Shown: positions 42,589 to 51,207 of the stretch, piece after piece
How the letters are laid out: each line of letters opens with the position of its first letter
Position numbering within the stretch: the first letter of the stretch is position 1
Source of the DNA: Pseudomonas fluorescens
Lineage (GTDB): Bacteria; Pseudomonadota; Gammaproteobacteria; Pseudomonadales; Pseudomonadaceae
Assembly: GCF_001307155.1 (NCBI RefSeq)
Contig: NZ_CP012830.1
Coordinates: 992,001 to 1,056,000 of the forward strand
DNA length: 64,000 nt
Direction of reading: 5' to 3'
Notes under the pieces: generated by a model
Seen by the model: only the letters and a program-made list of their open reading frames with translations
Told to the model about the DNA's origin: nothing
Database searches by the model: none
Position numbers and translations under genes: made by a program

Positions 42589-45441
42589 TCAGGAGAAACC
42601 GCTTTTACTCTTGATTCTCGCGTCTATGTCTCTGTGTCGACTAACACGTTGGGGGTTATATACCCCATCTATCTTATACATAACAAGTCGCCAATCACCC
42701 CGACCACCCCCCGTGTCGTCATACCCCTTTAAATCGATTGTGTACACCTTTTGCATTCCAAAAATCGGATCCTTTACTTCGCCTTTATATTTATGGTAGC
42801 TATAGGAGCTGATATCTTCTCGCGCCAACCATTCGTCAATGACATTGTGCACTTTTGTCTTTTGCTCTTTTGTTAGTGCCATGTAGTTATTGGTTTCTTT
42901 GAACCCCTCAACGTCGACGGTGTAGGGGACGGCAATAGGTGCCTGAGCCTGGGCTTGGCCCGGATCAACTGGAGCGGCTATATTTGCTGTCTTTTGCCTG
43001 GAGAGGAAGCGTGGAGCGAATACTTCAAATCCGAAAGATTGCGGCACGGTCGTCGCCCTTCTTGGTACCTCGGGCTGTGCATTTGCCGCTTGTAACATGA
43101 CGGAGTTGATAGAACCACTCTTTATTTGGCTACTGAGACTAGATGAATTTGATCCTTTAAGAATCTTGGCGTGATCAGGGTTTTTGGGGGCGTACGCATG
43201 CTTTGACCCATCAGAAAATCCTTTGATATCGGTCAAGCTAGGGTCGGACACTAAACCCTTGTTATAATTAAAATTTCGAACTTTCTGACGTTCCGCCTCC
43301 GATAGATTAAATGTTTGTTGTAACAGGCTACTTGGAGACAGAGGCGGCGCTGATTGTGCCTGGTTATTCCTGCGCGAGAAATAAAACCCGAGAGCTCCAA
43401 TCAGTACCGCCCCAACCACAGCTGCCCCGGCTATCAACTCGGGAATTTCCGCACTCAACCCCCGCCTATCGACTTTGCCAATGGGATTGTTTTGCACCAT
43501 CCCATAAAGATTTAACCCATCAACCGTCCCCGCCGGATCCGGATTAACCCACCGCCCCAACCACGGCGCGTAATACCGGAATCCATAGTAATAGAGCCCA
43601 CAGGCATCCTGTTCCTTGCCCGAATAGCGAATGGTCTTGTAATCGGCATCAACCTGCGAACGAGCGGCCCACCACGCGGTACCTCCATAGGGGTAATAGC
43701 CCTCATGACTGATGACTGCCGCGTCTTTATCCACTTCCAGGCTGCTGGAACCCAGGTGATCGTCGAGGCTGTAACGCAGTTGATCGATGTCGATATCGTC
43801 CGGTTGACCCTTGACCCACTGCAGGCAACGTACGCTGCCACGGGCCAGTGGCACGCAGATGACCTGGAGTTCTTCACCGTCGTCGGTGGTGCGGACTTCC
43901 AGGCCGGGAAGGTAGTGGACGATACGTTGGTGGGTAACGGCGTGTGCCAGTTGGGTACTGAATTTGACGACCCGTTCACCCGCAGCACTGTAGCGATAGC
44001 ACTCGCCATCATTGGCGGCTGACGAGCGGCGAACGGTGGTCAGGCTTTGCAACTGATTGCGCGCATCCCAGGTCATCGATTGGGCACCGGGAACCAGGTG
44101 TTGCAGGTTGCCGTTTTTGTCGAACTGACGCTTGAAGTCCGGCTCGTCTTCGCCTTCGTCCCATGGCAAAGCGCGATTACTGTGCGAATCAACACGCAGT
44201 GTACGGGTGAATGGATTCTTGTCGCTCTCATGACGCAATCCGGTTCGGTTCCCCCCCGCGTCGTACTCGTAATGCTCGGTGTAGTTGAGCAACCGATTGG
44301 GGTCGATGGGGCTGGGGATGATCAGCTTCGGCAAGCCCGGGTTCTGGCCGGCATCCACCGTTTCACGGCCCTTGGCACATATGAGCTGGTCGAGGCTGTC
44401 GTAGGTGTAGGTGGTTTCTGGTGCCACGCGCTGGTTGGCAAAATAGCTGACGGGTTGGGTATGGTCCACAAGTCGGACAATGTTGCCGACAGCGTCGTAC
44501 TCATAACTCAACTCCTGTAAGCGCTCGCGCTTTGATGTCACGGCGGTCAAGCGCTCCAGCCGGCCGGTCGACGCCTCGTAAATAGCCGTACTGATGACGT
44601 CGTTGCCGGCGATCTGGGTCAGCAGTTGGCCTTCTGCGTTGTACTCGGTCGCTTTAAGTAACGGTTGCAGTGCCTGCCCCTTGAGGGTCAGGCCAATGCG
44701 TTGCAATTGCCCCGCGCGGTCAACGCTGAAGTGTTGTTGATGACCACCGGCATCGGTCTGCACGAGTACTTCGCCCAACGGACTGTAGCGGCTTTCGGTG
44801 GTGTCCCCCTCGCCGAGTTGCAACAAGCGGTCGCTATCAGACTCCGCGGCGGGCCAGTCAGCAAACTGGTCTGCCTGATCCGGCAGAAAACGTCGGGTCT
44901 GGCGGATCAGCCCGCCGCTCAGAGACTGCTGCTTGAACCACACGGTACCGGCCGAATCGTCATGGCGGATCACCTGCCCGCATTGATTTCGCTCGGCGAA
45001 TTCGGTCGTATTGTCGGCATAGATCAGGCGTTCGATGGTTCGTAAGTCCGAGTCCTGGATTTGCTCATGGATCGCGGTCGGTCGCAGTTGTCCGTCATAC
45101 TCGTTCTGCCAATGGCTGCCCCGGCCGTCCCAGCACTCCAACACCTGTCCGGCCTCGCCCGATAACCCAAGACGCCACCCGGCATCGATACTGTCAGTGA
45201 ACAACGTCGCGCTGGACAGGCTGTAAATCGTGCTCAGGTTTGGCCGGGCGATCGGTGCCAGGAACCGCGGATCGCGCTGCGCCACTAACCGCCCGGCGAC
45301 GTCATGCTGCTGGACAGTAGCCCGCGTTTCGGGAATGAGTTCGCTGATATCCCGTCGATAGTACGCCACCTGACGCACCGACAAACCACGGCTGTCAATG
45401 ATCGCCAGGCGCGGGGTATGTGAGTGAATGCAGGGGTTCAA
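42589..45441 (-). CDS. tccC: Tc toxin C subunit (TccC-like RHS protein) with variable C-terminal toxin, copy 2
   Basis: The 950-aa protein has an RHS core of about 660 residues, similar to copy 1 and ending GLNLYGMVQNNPIGKVDRRG, and a C-terminal region of about 290 residues unlike that of copy 1. This region begins with a hydrophobic segment (ELIAGAAVVGAVLIGALGFY) and ends in a compact domain with HNVIDEWLAREDISSYSYHK, YTIDLKGYDDTGGGRGDWR and LVMYKIDGVYNP. The end is faintly reminiscent of small RelE-like ribonucleases, but I do not assign it. Its ATG overlaps the stop of the TcB gene (ATGA), so TcB and this TcC are co-translated and probably form the primary BC pair. Confidence 0.88.
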   Translation of the reverse strand: MNPCIHSHTPRLAIIDSRGLSVRQVAYYRRDISELIPETRATVQQHDVAGRLVAQRDPRFLAPIARPNLSTIYSLSSATLFTDSIDAGWRLGLSGEAGQVLECWDGRGSHWQNEYDGQLRPTAIHEQIQDSDLRTIERLIYADNTTEFAERNQCGQVIRHDDSAGTVWFKQQSLSGGLIRQTRRFLPDQADQFADWPAAESDSDRLLQLGEGDTTESRYSPLGEVLVQTDAGGHQQHFSVDRAGQLQRIGLTLKGQALQPLLKATEYNAEGQLLTQIAGNDVISTAIYEASTGRLERLTAVTSKRERLQELSYEYDAVGNIVRLVDHTQPVSYFANQRVAPETTYTYDSLDQLICAKGRETVDAGQNPGLPKLIIPSPIDPNRLLNYTEHYEYDAGGNRTGLRHESDKNPFTRTLRVDSHSNRALPWDEGEDEPDFKRQFDKNGNLQHLVPGAQSMTWDARNQLQSLTTVRRSSAANDGECYRYSAAGERVVKFSTQLAHAVTHQRIVHYLPGLEVRTTDDGEELQVICVPLARGSVRCLQWVKGQPDDIDIDQLRYSLDDHLGSSSLEVDKDAAVISHEGYYPYGGTAWWAARSQVDADYKTIRYSGKEQDACGLYYYGFRYYAPWLGRWVNPDPAGTVDGLNLYGMVQNNPIGKVDRRGLSAEIPELIAGAAVVGAVLIGALGFYFSRRNNQAQSAPPLSPSSLLQQTFNLSEAERQKVRNFNYNKGLVSDPSLTDIKGFSDGSKHAYAPKNPDHAKILKGSNSSSLSSQIKSGSINSVMLQAANAQPEVPRRATTVPQSFGFEVFAPRFLSRQKTANIAAPVDPGQAQAQAPIAVPYTVDVEGFKETNNYMALTKEQKTKVHNVIDEWLAREDISSYSYHKYKGEVKDPIFGMQKVYTIDLKGYDDTGGGRGDWRLVMYKIDGVYNPQRVSRHRDIDARIKSKSGFS

Positions 45442-48400
45442 TGGAGCGTCCTGGTCGTTCGTCTTTGTGCGGGCGGCGGTTCAAACAGATCGTTCTCATC
45501 AAAGGCCACGGTGCACCAGATCCAGTACCAGATCTCCCGGCGCAACGGTTGTAATTGCGCCGGGTTGCCTTGCAGCATTTTCTTCGCCAGTACGGTCTCG
45601 GTCGGTCGGCCTGCCGCGTCGTAGGACTGCTGATCGTGATAGGCGTGCTTGCGCATCGATTGATCATTGATGTAGCGCGGTTTGTCGGCAAAGTACGGCC
45701 GATAAATCCGTACCTTTTCGCCCTTGTTGTTGTACTCGACCGGCTCACTGACCCGCCAACGGCGCGGCACCTCGGCTTCTTCCGGTGTACCGTCGTCCTT
45801 TAGGATCAGCTCGCCCTTTGCATCGACCAGCCACGACTTGCCCGGTTCGACCTCCACCTTGGTTTGCAACGGCCGACCGAAACCGTCCAGGCACCCGATG
45901 CTCACCCTCACTTGCATCTCTGCATCACCGGGGTAGCGGTCGGCCAGCAGGGTGACGGCGTACACCGGCTCACGGTGTGCCGCATCGATCTCGTTCTTCA
46001 GGATCTGCTCGTTCGCGTCAGGGCTTTCCAGACCTTGAAGATGCTGTCGAGCCCTTTCGCAGATATGTCCGCTGGGCAGAATAAAACCTTCGGTTCTGGC
46101 CCAGGCCAGCCATTCAGCGGGCGGTGACGGTTCGCGGGAGACACGCCCCATCCAGCAGAAGGTGTCCCAGAAACCGGCACTGGCGAAATTGCCGATGGCG
46201 GCTTTCGGCTCGGCAATGGCGATAGCAGGGTCGCGGTCTGAAGGTGCCACATAGGTCTCCAGAGGATCGAAGCCTACGGCTTTTCCCAGTTCTGTGCCGT
46301 GGAAACTGGTCACCATCGGCTCGCCGAATGCACTGTAACGCGCCTCCTGGATATTGCGGTTGGCATCCTCGATAGCCGCTGGCAGGAATGAGCGGTAGTC
46401 AATGTCAAGGCTGCGGGTGGTACAACCGTCCGGCAATGTGACGGCGGTGATCACACACCAGTAGTTGTCGTAGGTCATCCGGGTAATGCCGTGGCTTTGC
46501 GTCTCCCGGTACTCCTTGACGTTATAAAAACCATCCAGCCCATGGTAGGTCGGGAAGCCCCGGTGCACGGACCACAAATAACTTTTCGCGTCCTCCGGGT
46601 CCGGAACCGATTCCTTTTTCACCGCGGGCAAGAACAGTTCCATGATGTGGTAACCGACCTCGGGCGATTCGAGTTTTTCCTTCAAGTTGAAGGGCATGTT
46701 GCCCTGCTCATCCTTGAGTTTGTCGTAAGCGCTCAGGGCGACTCCATCAAGTTCCGCCGTTTCCACGTAGGCCGGTAATCCTTCGAAGGTCGCTTTGCCC
46801 GGCGTCAGGGGTTGACAACTGACCGGGTCCATGTAGTGCTGCATCGACAAACTGGTCAGCACCGAATGTTTCGCCCAGTTGCCATCGTCCTCGCTCTTAT
46901 CGAGGAAGCTTTTATAGTTGATCTCCTCGGCGCTCAGCTCTGATTTTTCCAGCACCAGGGCATTGCTGCGCTGCTGATAAGCCAGGCCCAGGCGCCAGGC
47001 CTCAGGGTTCGGCTGGTCGTTACCCATATGGTGGATGGGCTTCGCTTTGACCTGTGTCAGGTACCAGCGTTGCTGAGCGGGGTCATGGGCGTCCCTCCAG
47101 TAGCGTATTTCATGTTCATCGCTGAAAGGCGGTGAGTCTCCGGGAGTTTTGCGGCGAGCGTAATGAACGGCCCAGCCATGAAGGAGACTGCCGTACTCGT
47201 CCCACTCCAGATTGATCGTGTGCTGGCACAACGGGTCCTCGGCGATGTGCGGCTCATACTGGTAACTGATCGATTCCAGCTCCATGGGCTGGAGTACCGC
47301 GTAAGGCTGATGCTCGCCTTTGGGGCGTAATACCCGCACCAGTGCGCGGTTCTCCTGAACAACGTAAGGCACGGCGCTGTCCCTGCCGTGGTCATCCGCG
47401 TAAACCTCCGAGCGCACGACCCTGCCGCTCAGGCAGCGGGCTATTTCTCGGGCAGTGTCTTCGTCCGGCTGGTCGAGTGGCTGCGCCGCGCGGTCGTTGA
47501 AGTGGTAGTTCTGCAGCAGGGTGGATTCGAGGGGAACGGCCCGCAGATCGCGAATGTAATAACCCTCCCTCGACGCGTCGATGGACTCGCCCGTGTGGAA
47601 CCAGGTCATGCTGCGGATAGGCGCAGTGAAGCCCGCAGTTGCCCGTTCAGCCTGGGTAGCTTCGGCGTCGGTCTGCTCCAGCAGGCGAAAGCCGCGGAAT
47701 TCTCGTTCGACGCAGTCGTAATAACCGCCTCGGTACGTGAAGCTCTGGGTCAGCCGATTACCGGTGATGTCATCGATCTGGGTTTGCTGGCTCACCAGGT
47801 GCATGGCGAATGGCAGATGGGCCACAGGGTTTTCCACCCCTGCCTGTTGCTGATCCCGCTTCTCATCCAGCCATTCCTGGGCCGAGCTGCGGTAGGTCAC
47901 GCGGCTGCTGGCGCCCATGTTGTTGCAAGTTCCGTTAATCAGGTAGGGCTTGGCCTTGACGAAATCGTAGCGCCAATGCCGTGGCTCCATGTGCGGCACC
48001 GTCAGGATCAGGCTGGAGCAACCCAGCCCCTGCAGGTCGGCGGTGCTGACCTGGCAGAGTGAGTCGTAACGCACACCGTCTGGCCAGGGCAGTTTTTCAT
48101 CCGGTATCAGTTGATAACCGTTACCGGCATGGTTCATGAACACCAGAAAGTGATCACTCTCCAGATAGATCAAGTCGACCGCCCCCGAGCCGTCGAGATC
48201 GGCCAGCAACACCTGGGAGGCATTGAACTCGGCGTAATCGAACGGCAAGGCACACAACACAAAGCCTTTGCCGAAACGCCCGTGGCCCAGGTTCGGCCAA
48301 CACTTGACCTCGTTGTGACGGATGCGTACCAGGTGCGGCTTTCCACTGCCGAGTACATCGGCGAAGAGCACCAATTCGGTCGGGGTGTTGCTCAGCAGTG

Positions 48401-50069
48401 GCAGGTCATCGTCATCCCCTCCCACCGTTTTATCCGGGTGTGGCATGTCGATGCCGTCGGCGAACCCTGCCTCACGACGGTTGGCATAGAGGCGCACGCT
48501 GCGAGTACCAATCAGCGCCATGTCGCTCAGGCCATCGCCCACCAGGTCGGCCATGTGCGCCATGGGGTGGAAAAATTCGCTGGGGAAGGCCTCGAAGGGC
48601 ACGAAGTTCGACCAGTTTCGGTCCGGGTCGAGGGTGAAGAAACCGCACATCCCAGGCATGGCTACCACCCAATCCAGCTTGCCGTCACCGGTCAGGTCCA
48701 TGAGGGACTGGTGGATCGGCTTGCTGCTGTCAGCGTGCGGAATGAGCGGCAACAGTTTCCAGTCACCGTAGCACACGTCGTCACCGCAGGTTTTAGCGCG
48801 CAACGGCTCGCTGTAGTACCAGACATTGTCATAGCGACACAGCACTCCCGACATGCCTTCGCCGTACAGATCCACCAGTTGGTAATGCAGCCCGTCGTTT
48901 AGCCCGGGCATGTCCGGAAACCGGGTGTAGCCCTGGCGTTGCGGGTCAAGTTCGAAAGCGTTGTAGCTGAACTCCATCGGCGGTCGGCTTTCTACCTGCC
49001 CCAGGCTGTCATAGGCCTGGATGTGAGCGGCCGTCAGGTGGTTGTAGCCCAACGGACTGGGCCGGTGTTCCAGTAACAGGCGCTGGACCAGCACCGGTTT
49101 ATCCCCCAGCTCCTTGACGAAGTGATGGAACATCAACACCTGCCGGCACAGGCGCCGGGTGCCCAGTTCGAAACCGTAGGCGTAGTTCCAGAACGTGTCC
49201 CTGCGCTCGGGCCATGGCTGCTGTTCGTCGAAGGTCGGCATCTGTTCGAGATCGGTGCTGCGTTCGCCATAATCGAACACCAGGTGAAAGTGCCAGTGCT
49301 GGGCTTTCCAGCTGCCGGTGTCCCAGGCATACAGATGGGGATTAGCCTTTTCATTGCCGTAGTACACGTGCTTGAGGTAGCGCTGGGCACGGTAGTCGCG
49401 CAACTGCGGCGGTGCCGGAGCGTCCTCTTCCGCCTTGTACTCGTAGACGATATGTTCACCCCGGGTGTCGAGGCTTTCCTCGATCATCCAGACACCGACA
49501 TGCGTTGGCTCATTCGGGTCGGCCCGGCGCGAATCGTTGGTTTTGCCATAGATATGCAAGCTGCCATCGGCGCCGTGGATCAGCCAGAACCCTGCGGGGT
49601 CTTTGGTGGTGGACCAGTGCTCGATCAGGTCGAACCCGCCTTCGACCCTGGGCCAGTGACGCACGACGAAATGGTTGTCGGCGAATTCTGTACCATCGTA
49701 CGCCTTGACCTCTCGGGAAATGACCTTGCCGTCGTCATACCGCTCGGGCATCCATACATCGCCGCCGGGGCCGACCACCTGGTCGTTACCGTCGTAGGTC
49801 GGCACACCCTTGGTGGTGCGCAGGGTGATGGCATTGACCGTCATCCGCCAACCAATCCCGAACGGACTGTTGCCCACATCGCTGCTGTAGCCCAGCCCCA
49901 GCGCCGGGGCAAAACCGCGCCCGAGGGAAATCGGCAAGGGTAACTCCAGCGACGCCGCCCCACTGGTGCCCACTGCGCCCAAGCCCTTGCCGATGCTTTG
50001 GATCGCACCGCCGCCTTTGGGGAGGGAGGGAGGGGTGATTTCGACCTTACCTTGATTGTCCATGGCCAT
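45438..50069 (-). CDS. tcaC: Tc toxin B subunit (TcaC/TcdB-like, SpvB N-terminal domain)
   Basis: The protein is about 1543 aa. The SpvB-type N-terminal domain (KGLGAVGTSGAASLELPLPI, YSSDVGNSPFGIGWRM) is followed by FG-GAP-like beta-propeller repeats at about 430-650 (DLTGDGKLDWV, DLVGDGLSDMAL, DLDGSGAVDLIY) and RHS-type sequence to the C-terminus. TcB docks on the TcA pore through the propeller and, with TcC, encloses the toxic C-terminal domain. The frame is open from a GTG at 50081. I prefer the ATG at 50069, which has GGTGG at good spacing; 50063 is also possible. Confidence 0.9.
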   Translation of the reverse strand: MAMDNQGKVEITPPSLPKGGGAIQSIGKGLGAVGTSGAASLELPLPISLGRGFAPALGLGYSSDVGNSPFGIGWRMTVNAITLRTTKGVPTYDGNDQVVGPGGDVWMPERYDDGKVISREVKAYDGTEFADNHFVVRHWPRVEGGFDLIEHWSTTKDPAGFWLIHGADGSLHIYGKTNDSRRADPNEPTHVGVWMIEESLDTRGEHIVYEYKAEEDAPAPPQLRDYRAQRYLKHVYYGNEKANPHLYAWDTGSWKAQHWHFHLVFDYGERSTDLEQMPTFDEQQPWPERRDTFWNYAYGFELGTRRLCRQVLMFHHFVKELGDKPVLVQRLLLEHRPSPLGYNHLTAAHIQAYDSLGQVESRPPMEFSYNAFELDPQRQGYTRFPDMPGLNDGLHYQLVDLYGEGMSGVLCRYDNVWYYSEPLRAKTCGDDVCYGDWKLLPLIPHADSSKPIHQSLMDLTGDGKLDWVVAMPGMCGFFTLDPDRNWSNFVPFEAFPSEFFHPMAHMADLVGDGLSDMALIGTRSVRLYANRREAGFADGIDMPHPDKTVGGDDDDLPLLSNTPTELVLFADVLGSGKPHLVRIRHNEVKCWPNLGHGRFGKGFVLCALPFDYAEFNASQVLLADLDGSGAVDLIYLESDHFLVFMNHAGNGYQLIPDEKLPWPDGVRYDSLCQVSTADLQGLGCSSLILTVPHMEPRHWRYDFVKAKPYLINGTCNNMGASSRVTYRSSAQEWLDEKRDQQQAGVENPVAHLPFAMHLVSQQTQIDDITGNRLTQSFTYRGGYYDCVEREFRGFRLLEQTDAEATQAERATAGFTAPIRSMTWFHTGESIDASREGYYIRDLRAVPLESTLLQNYHFNDRAAQPLDQPDEDTAREIARCLSGRVVRSEVYADDHGRDSAVPYVVQENRALVRVLRPKGEHQPYAVLQPMELESISYQYEPHIAEDPLCQHTINLEWDEYGSLLHGWAVHYARRKTPGDSPPFSDEHEIRYWRDAHDPAQQRWYLTQVKAKPIHHMGNDQPNPEAWRLGLAYQQRSNALVLEKSELSAEEINYKSFLDKSEDDGNWAKHSVLTSLSMQHYMDPVSCQPLTPGKATFEGLPAYVETAELDGVALSAYDKLKDEQGNMPFNLKEKLESPEVGYHIMELFLPAVKKESVPDPEDAKSYLWSVHRGFPTYHGLDGFYNVKEYRETQSHGITRMTYDNYWCVITAVTLPDGCTTRSLDIDYRSFLPAAIEDANRNIQEARYSAFGEPMVTSFHGTELGKAVGFDPLETYVAPSDRDPAIAIAEPKAAIGNFASAGFWDTFCWMGRVSREPSPPAEWLAWARTEGFILPSGHICERARQHLQGLESPDANEQILKNEIDAAHREPVYAVTLLADRYPGDAEMQVRVSIGCLDGFGRPLQTKVEVEPGKSWLVDAKGELILKDDGTPEEAEVPRRWRVSEPVEYNNKGEKVRIYRPYFADKPRYINDQSMRKHAYHDQQSYDAAGRPTETVLAKKMLQGNPAQLQPLRREIWYWIWCTVAFDENDLFEPPPAQRRTTRTLH

Positions 50070-50145
50070 CGTGGGGTCCACCGTGACAGATGCTTAGCGC
50101 GGGCAGAATGCCCGGATGGACTCAACTTATCAGGTGAGGGGGCCA

Positions 50146-50177
50146 TCTGCGACCTGTCAAACCTGACAGGTCGCAGA
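50146..50177. promoter_or_regulatory. 14-bp perfect inverted repeat in the divergent Tc promoter region
   Basis: The arms TCTGCGACCTGTCA (50146-50159) and its exact complement (50164-50177) are separated by AACC. Only a short T-stretch follows on the plus strand and none on the minus strand, so it is a poor terminator. It lies about 80 bp upstream of the TcB start, where an operator or a leader hairpin would be expected. Confidence 0.55.
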
Positions 50178-50412
50178 GATTTTCCTAGATTGAGCTCGTT
50201 CGAAATACGGCGTTTTAATCGCCATTTTTTCTGGTAAAAAAACTGCCTGCAGCTGCCAGCAGACCGTAGAAGTCTGACTTGCCAACAATGACGCCTGTGA
50301 AATCGCTATCGTCGGCAATAGGTCTTGTAAGTGTAGGCCGGGGCGCAAGGTGGTGTAGTCAGTGGCTGACAACAGCAAATCATCGGAGGAAGGGAGATAC
50401 CGTTCGTCGCGA

Positions 50413-50428
50413 CTGTTAGTTATTACAG
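50413..50428. promoter_or_regulatory. CTGT-N8-ACAG element upstream of the 119-aa gene
   Basis: CTGTTAGTTATTACAG lies 76 bp before the ATG at 50505. The flanks ACCGTTCGTCG (left) and GCAGG (right) are nearly identical to those of the element at 51080-51095. Confidence 0.55.
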
Positions 50429-50504
50429 GCAGGAAATCCGTGACGGGGACAGTATCAATAGCACGGTGAGTTTTTGACGGTGACGCGTACAGGAGTTGGA
50501 AGAC

Positions 50505-50864
50505 ATGTCAGAAGAAAAGCTTGATGTAGCTGCTACCCCCCCTCCGAATATGGAGTCTCCCTTTAAGGATATGGCATACGACTCGCCGTTGTGGGTTGTT
50601 GGGAGAAGCGAGTTTGGAGCTAGCTCGCCAGGTGTTATCTCCCTTGCGCTGCTGACTTACCAGCCCTTTTCGGAATATGAATACGCTGAGAGCGCAGAGG
50701 CTAAACAAGGATCGGGGGGCGATTACGTCCATAACAAACCTTTGCCGCCGGGGCCTTGTTCGCTGGTTATTCAGTACCATAAACGGACTTCATCCCCCCC
50801 AAAAGACGAAGATTCGGTTAAATACAATACGGGTATGTTTTACATACGGACCGCCCCCGAGTAA
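50505..50864 (+). CDS. Protein of unknown function, first gene of the rightward Tc arm
   Basis: The 119-aa protein starts at an ATG with AGGAG about 10 nt upstream. It has no signal peptide, membrane segment or motif I recognise. It contains the moderately hydrophobic stretch SPGVISLALLTYQPF and a charged C-terminal half ending MFYIRTAPE. It is preceded by the conserved CTGT-N8-ACAG element and precedes the TcA genes, so co-regulation with the toxin is likely. Function unknown. Confidence 0.6.
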   Translation: MSEEKLDVAATPPPNMESPFKDMAYDSPLWVVGRSEFGASSPGVISLALLTYQPFSEYEYAESAEAKQGSGGDYVHNKPLPPGPCSLVIQYHKRTSSPPKDEDSVKYNTGMFYIRTAPE

Positions 50865-51207
50865 TCCCCCCCTTCTGATATCGAGTGCTTATCAAAAAGC
50901 AAAGCAACTTTTTGGTGACAGTCCGTGCCCATTTCCCGGGACTGGAAGCACCGGCTTTGAAGTTGCCTGGGGTTTACCGGTGGTGTGCATTTTGTCGCGA
51001 TCAATATGGCCATCCGCCAACCATCGCCCCTCCCATGTGCTCGGGAATCTGCAAAGGCGCAAACTACCGTTCGTCGGAACTGTCAGTTTTTACAGGTAGG
51101 TGCCTGTCCACCTTGAGCGTAGAAAAAGCACCACAGAGCAAACACAGACTCACGCTCTCCCATTCGTGTCGCTCAGGGGACATACCCTGGCTTACTGGAG
51201 ATCTACG
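50865..51207 (+). promoter_or_regulatory. Intergenic region upstream of the tcaA-like gene
   Basis: No gene is supported in these 343 bp; the open frames across them lack ribosome sites and family signatures. The region carries the third CTGT-N8-ACAG element (51080-51095), implying that the TcA gene has its own promoter. Confidence 0.6.
51080..51095. promoter_or_regulatory. CTGT-N8-ACAG element upstream of the tcaA-like gene
   Basis: CTGTCAGTTTTTACAG, preceded by ACCGTTCGTCGGAA (51066-51079) and followed by GTAGG, lies 112 bp before the ATG at 51208. It is in the same orientation as the element at 50413. Confidence 0.55.

Larger units (their letters stand above)
50070..50504. promoter_or_regulatory. 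Divergent intergenic region between the two arms of the Tc locus
   Basis: These 435 bp separate the leftward TcB operon from the rightward 119-aa gene and hold both promoters. Contents: a 14-bp hairpin at 50146-50177 and a CTGT-N8-ACAG element at 50413-50428. No other gene is supported. Confidence 0.65.

Noticed and set aside
42476..42799. 107-aa plus-strand open frame between the NEL effector and the end of tccC copy 2
   Set aside because: Mostly antisense to the tccC 3' end, without a ribosome site, and it crosses a terminator-like hairpin.
50677..51099. 140-aa plus-strand open frame overlapping the 119-aa gene and ending in the CTGT-N8-ACAG element
   Set aside because: No ribosome site, overlaps the better-supported gene in another frame, and has no recognisable domain. 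Its tail is noted only because the repeat at 50399 reads similarly.
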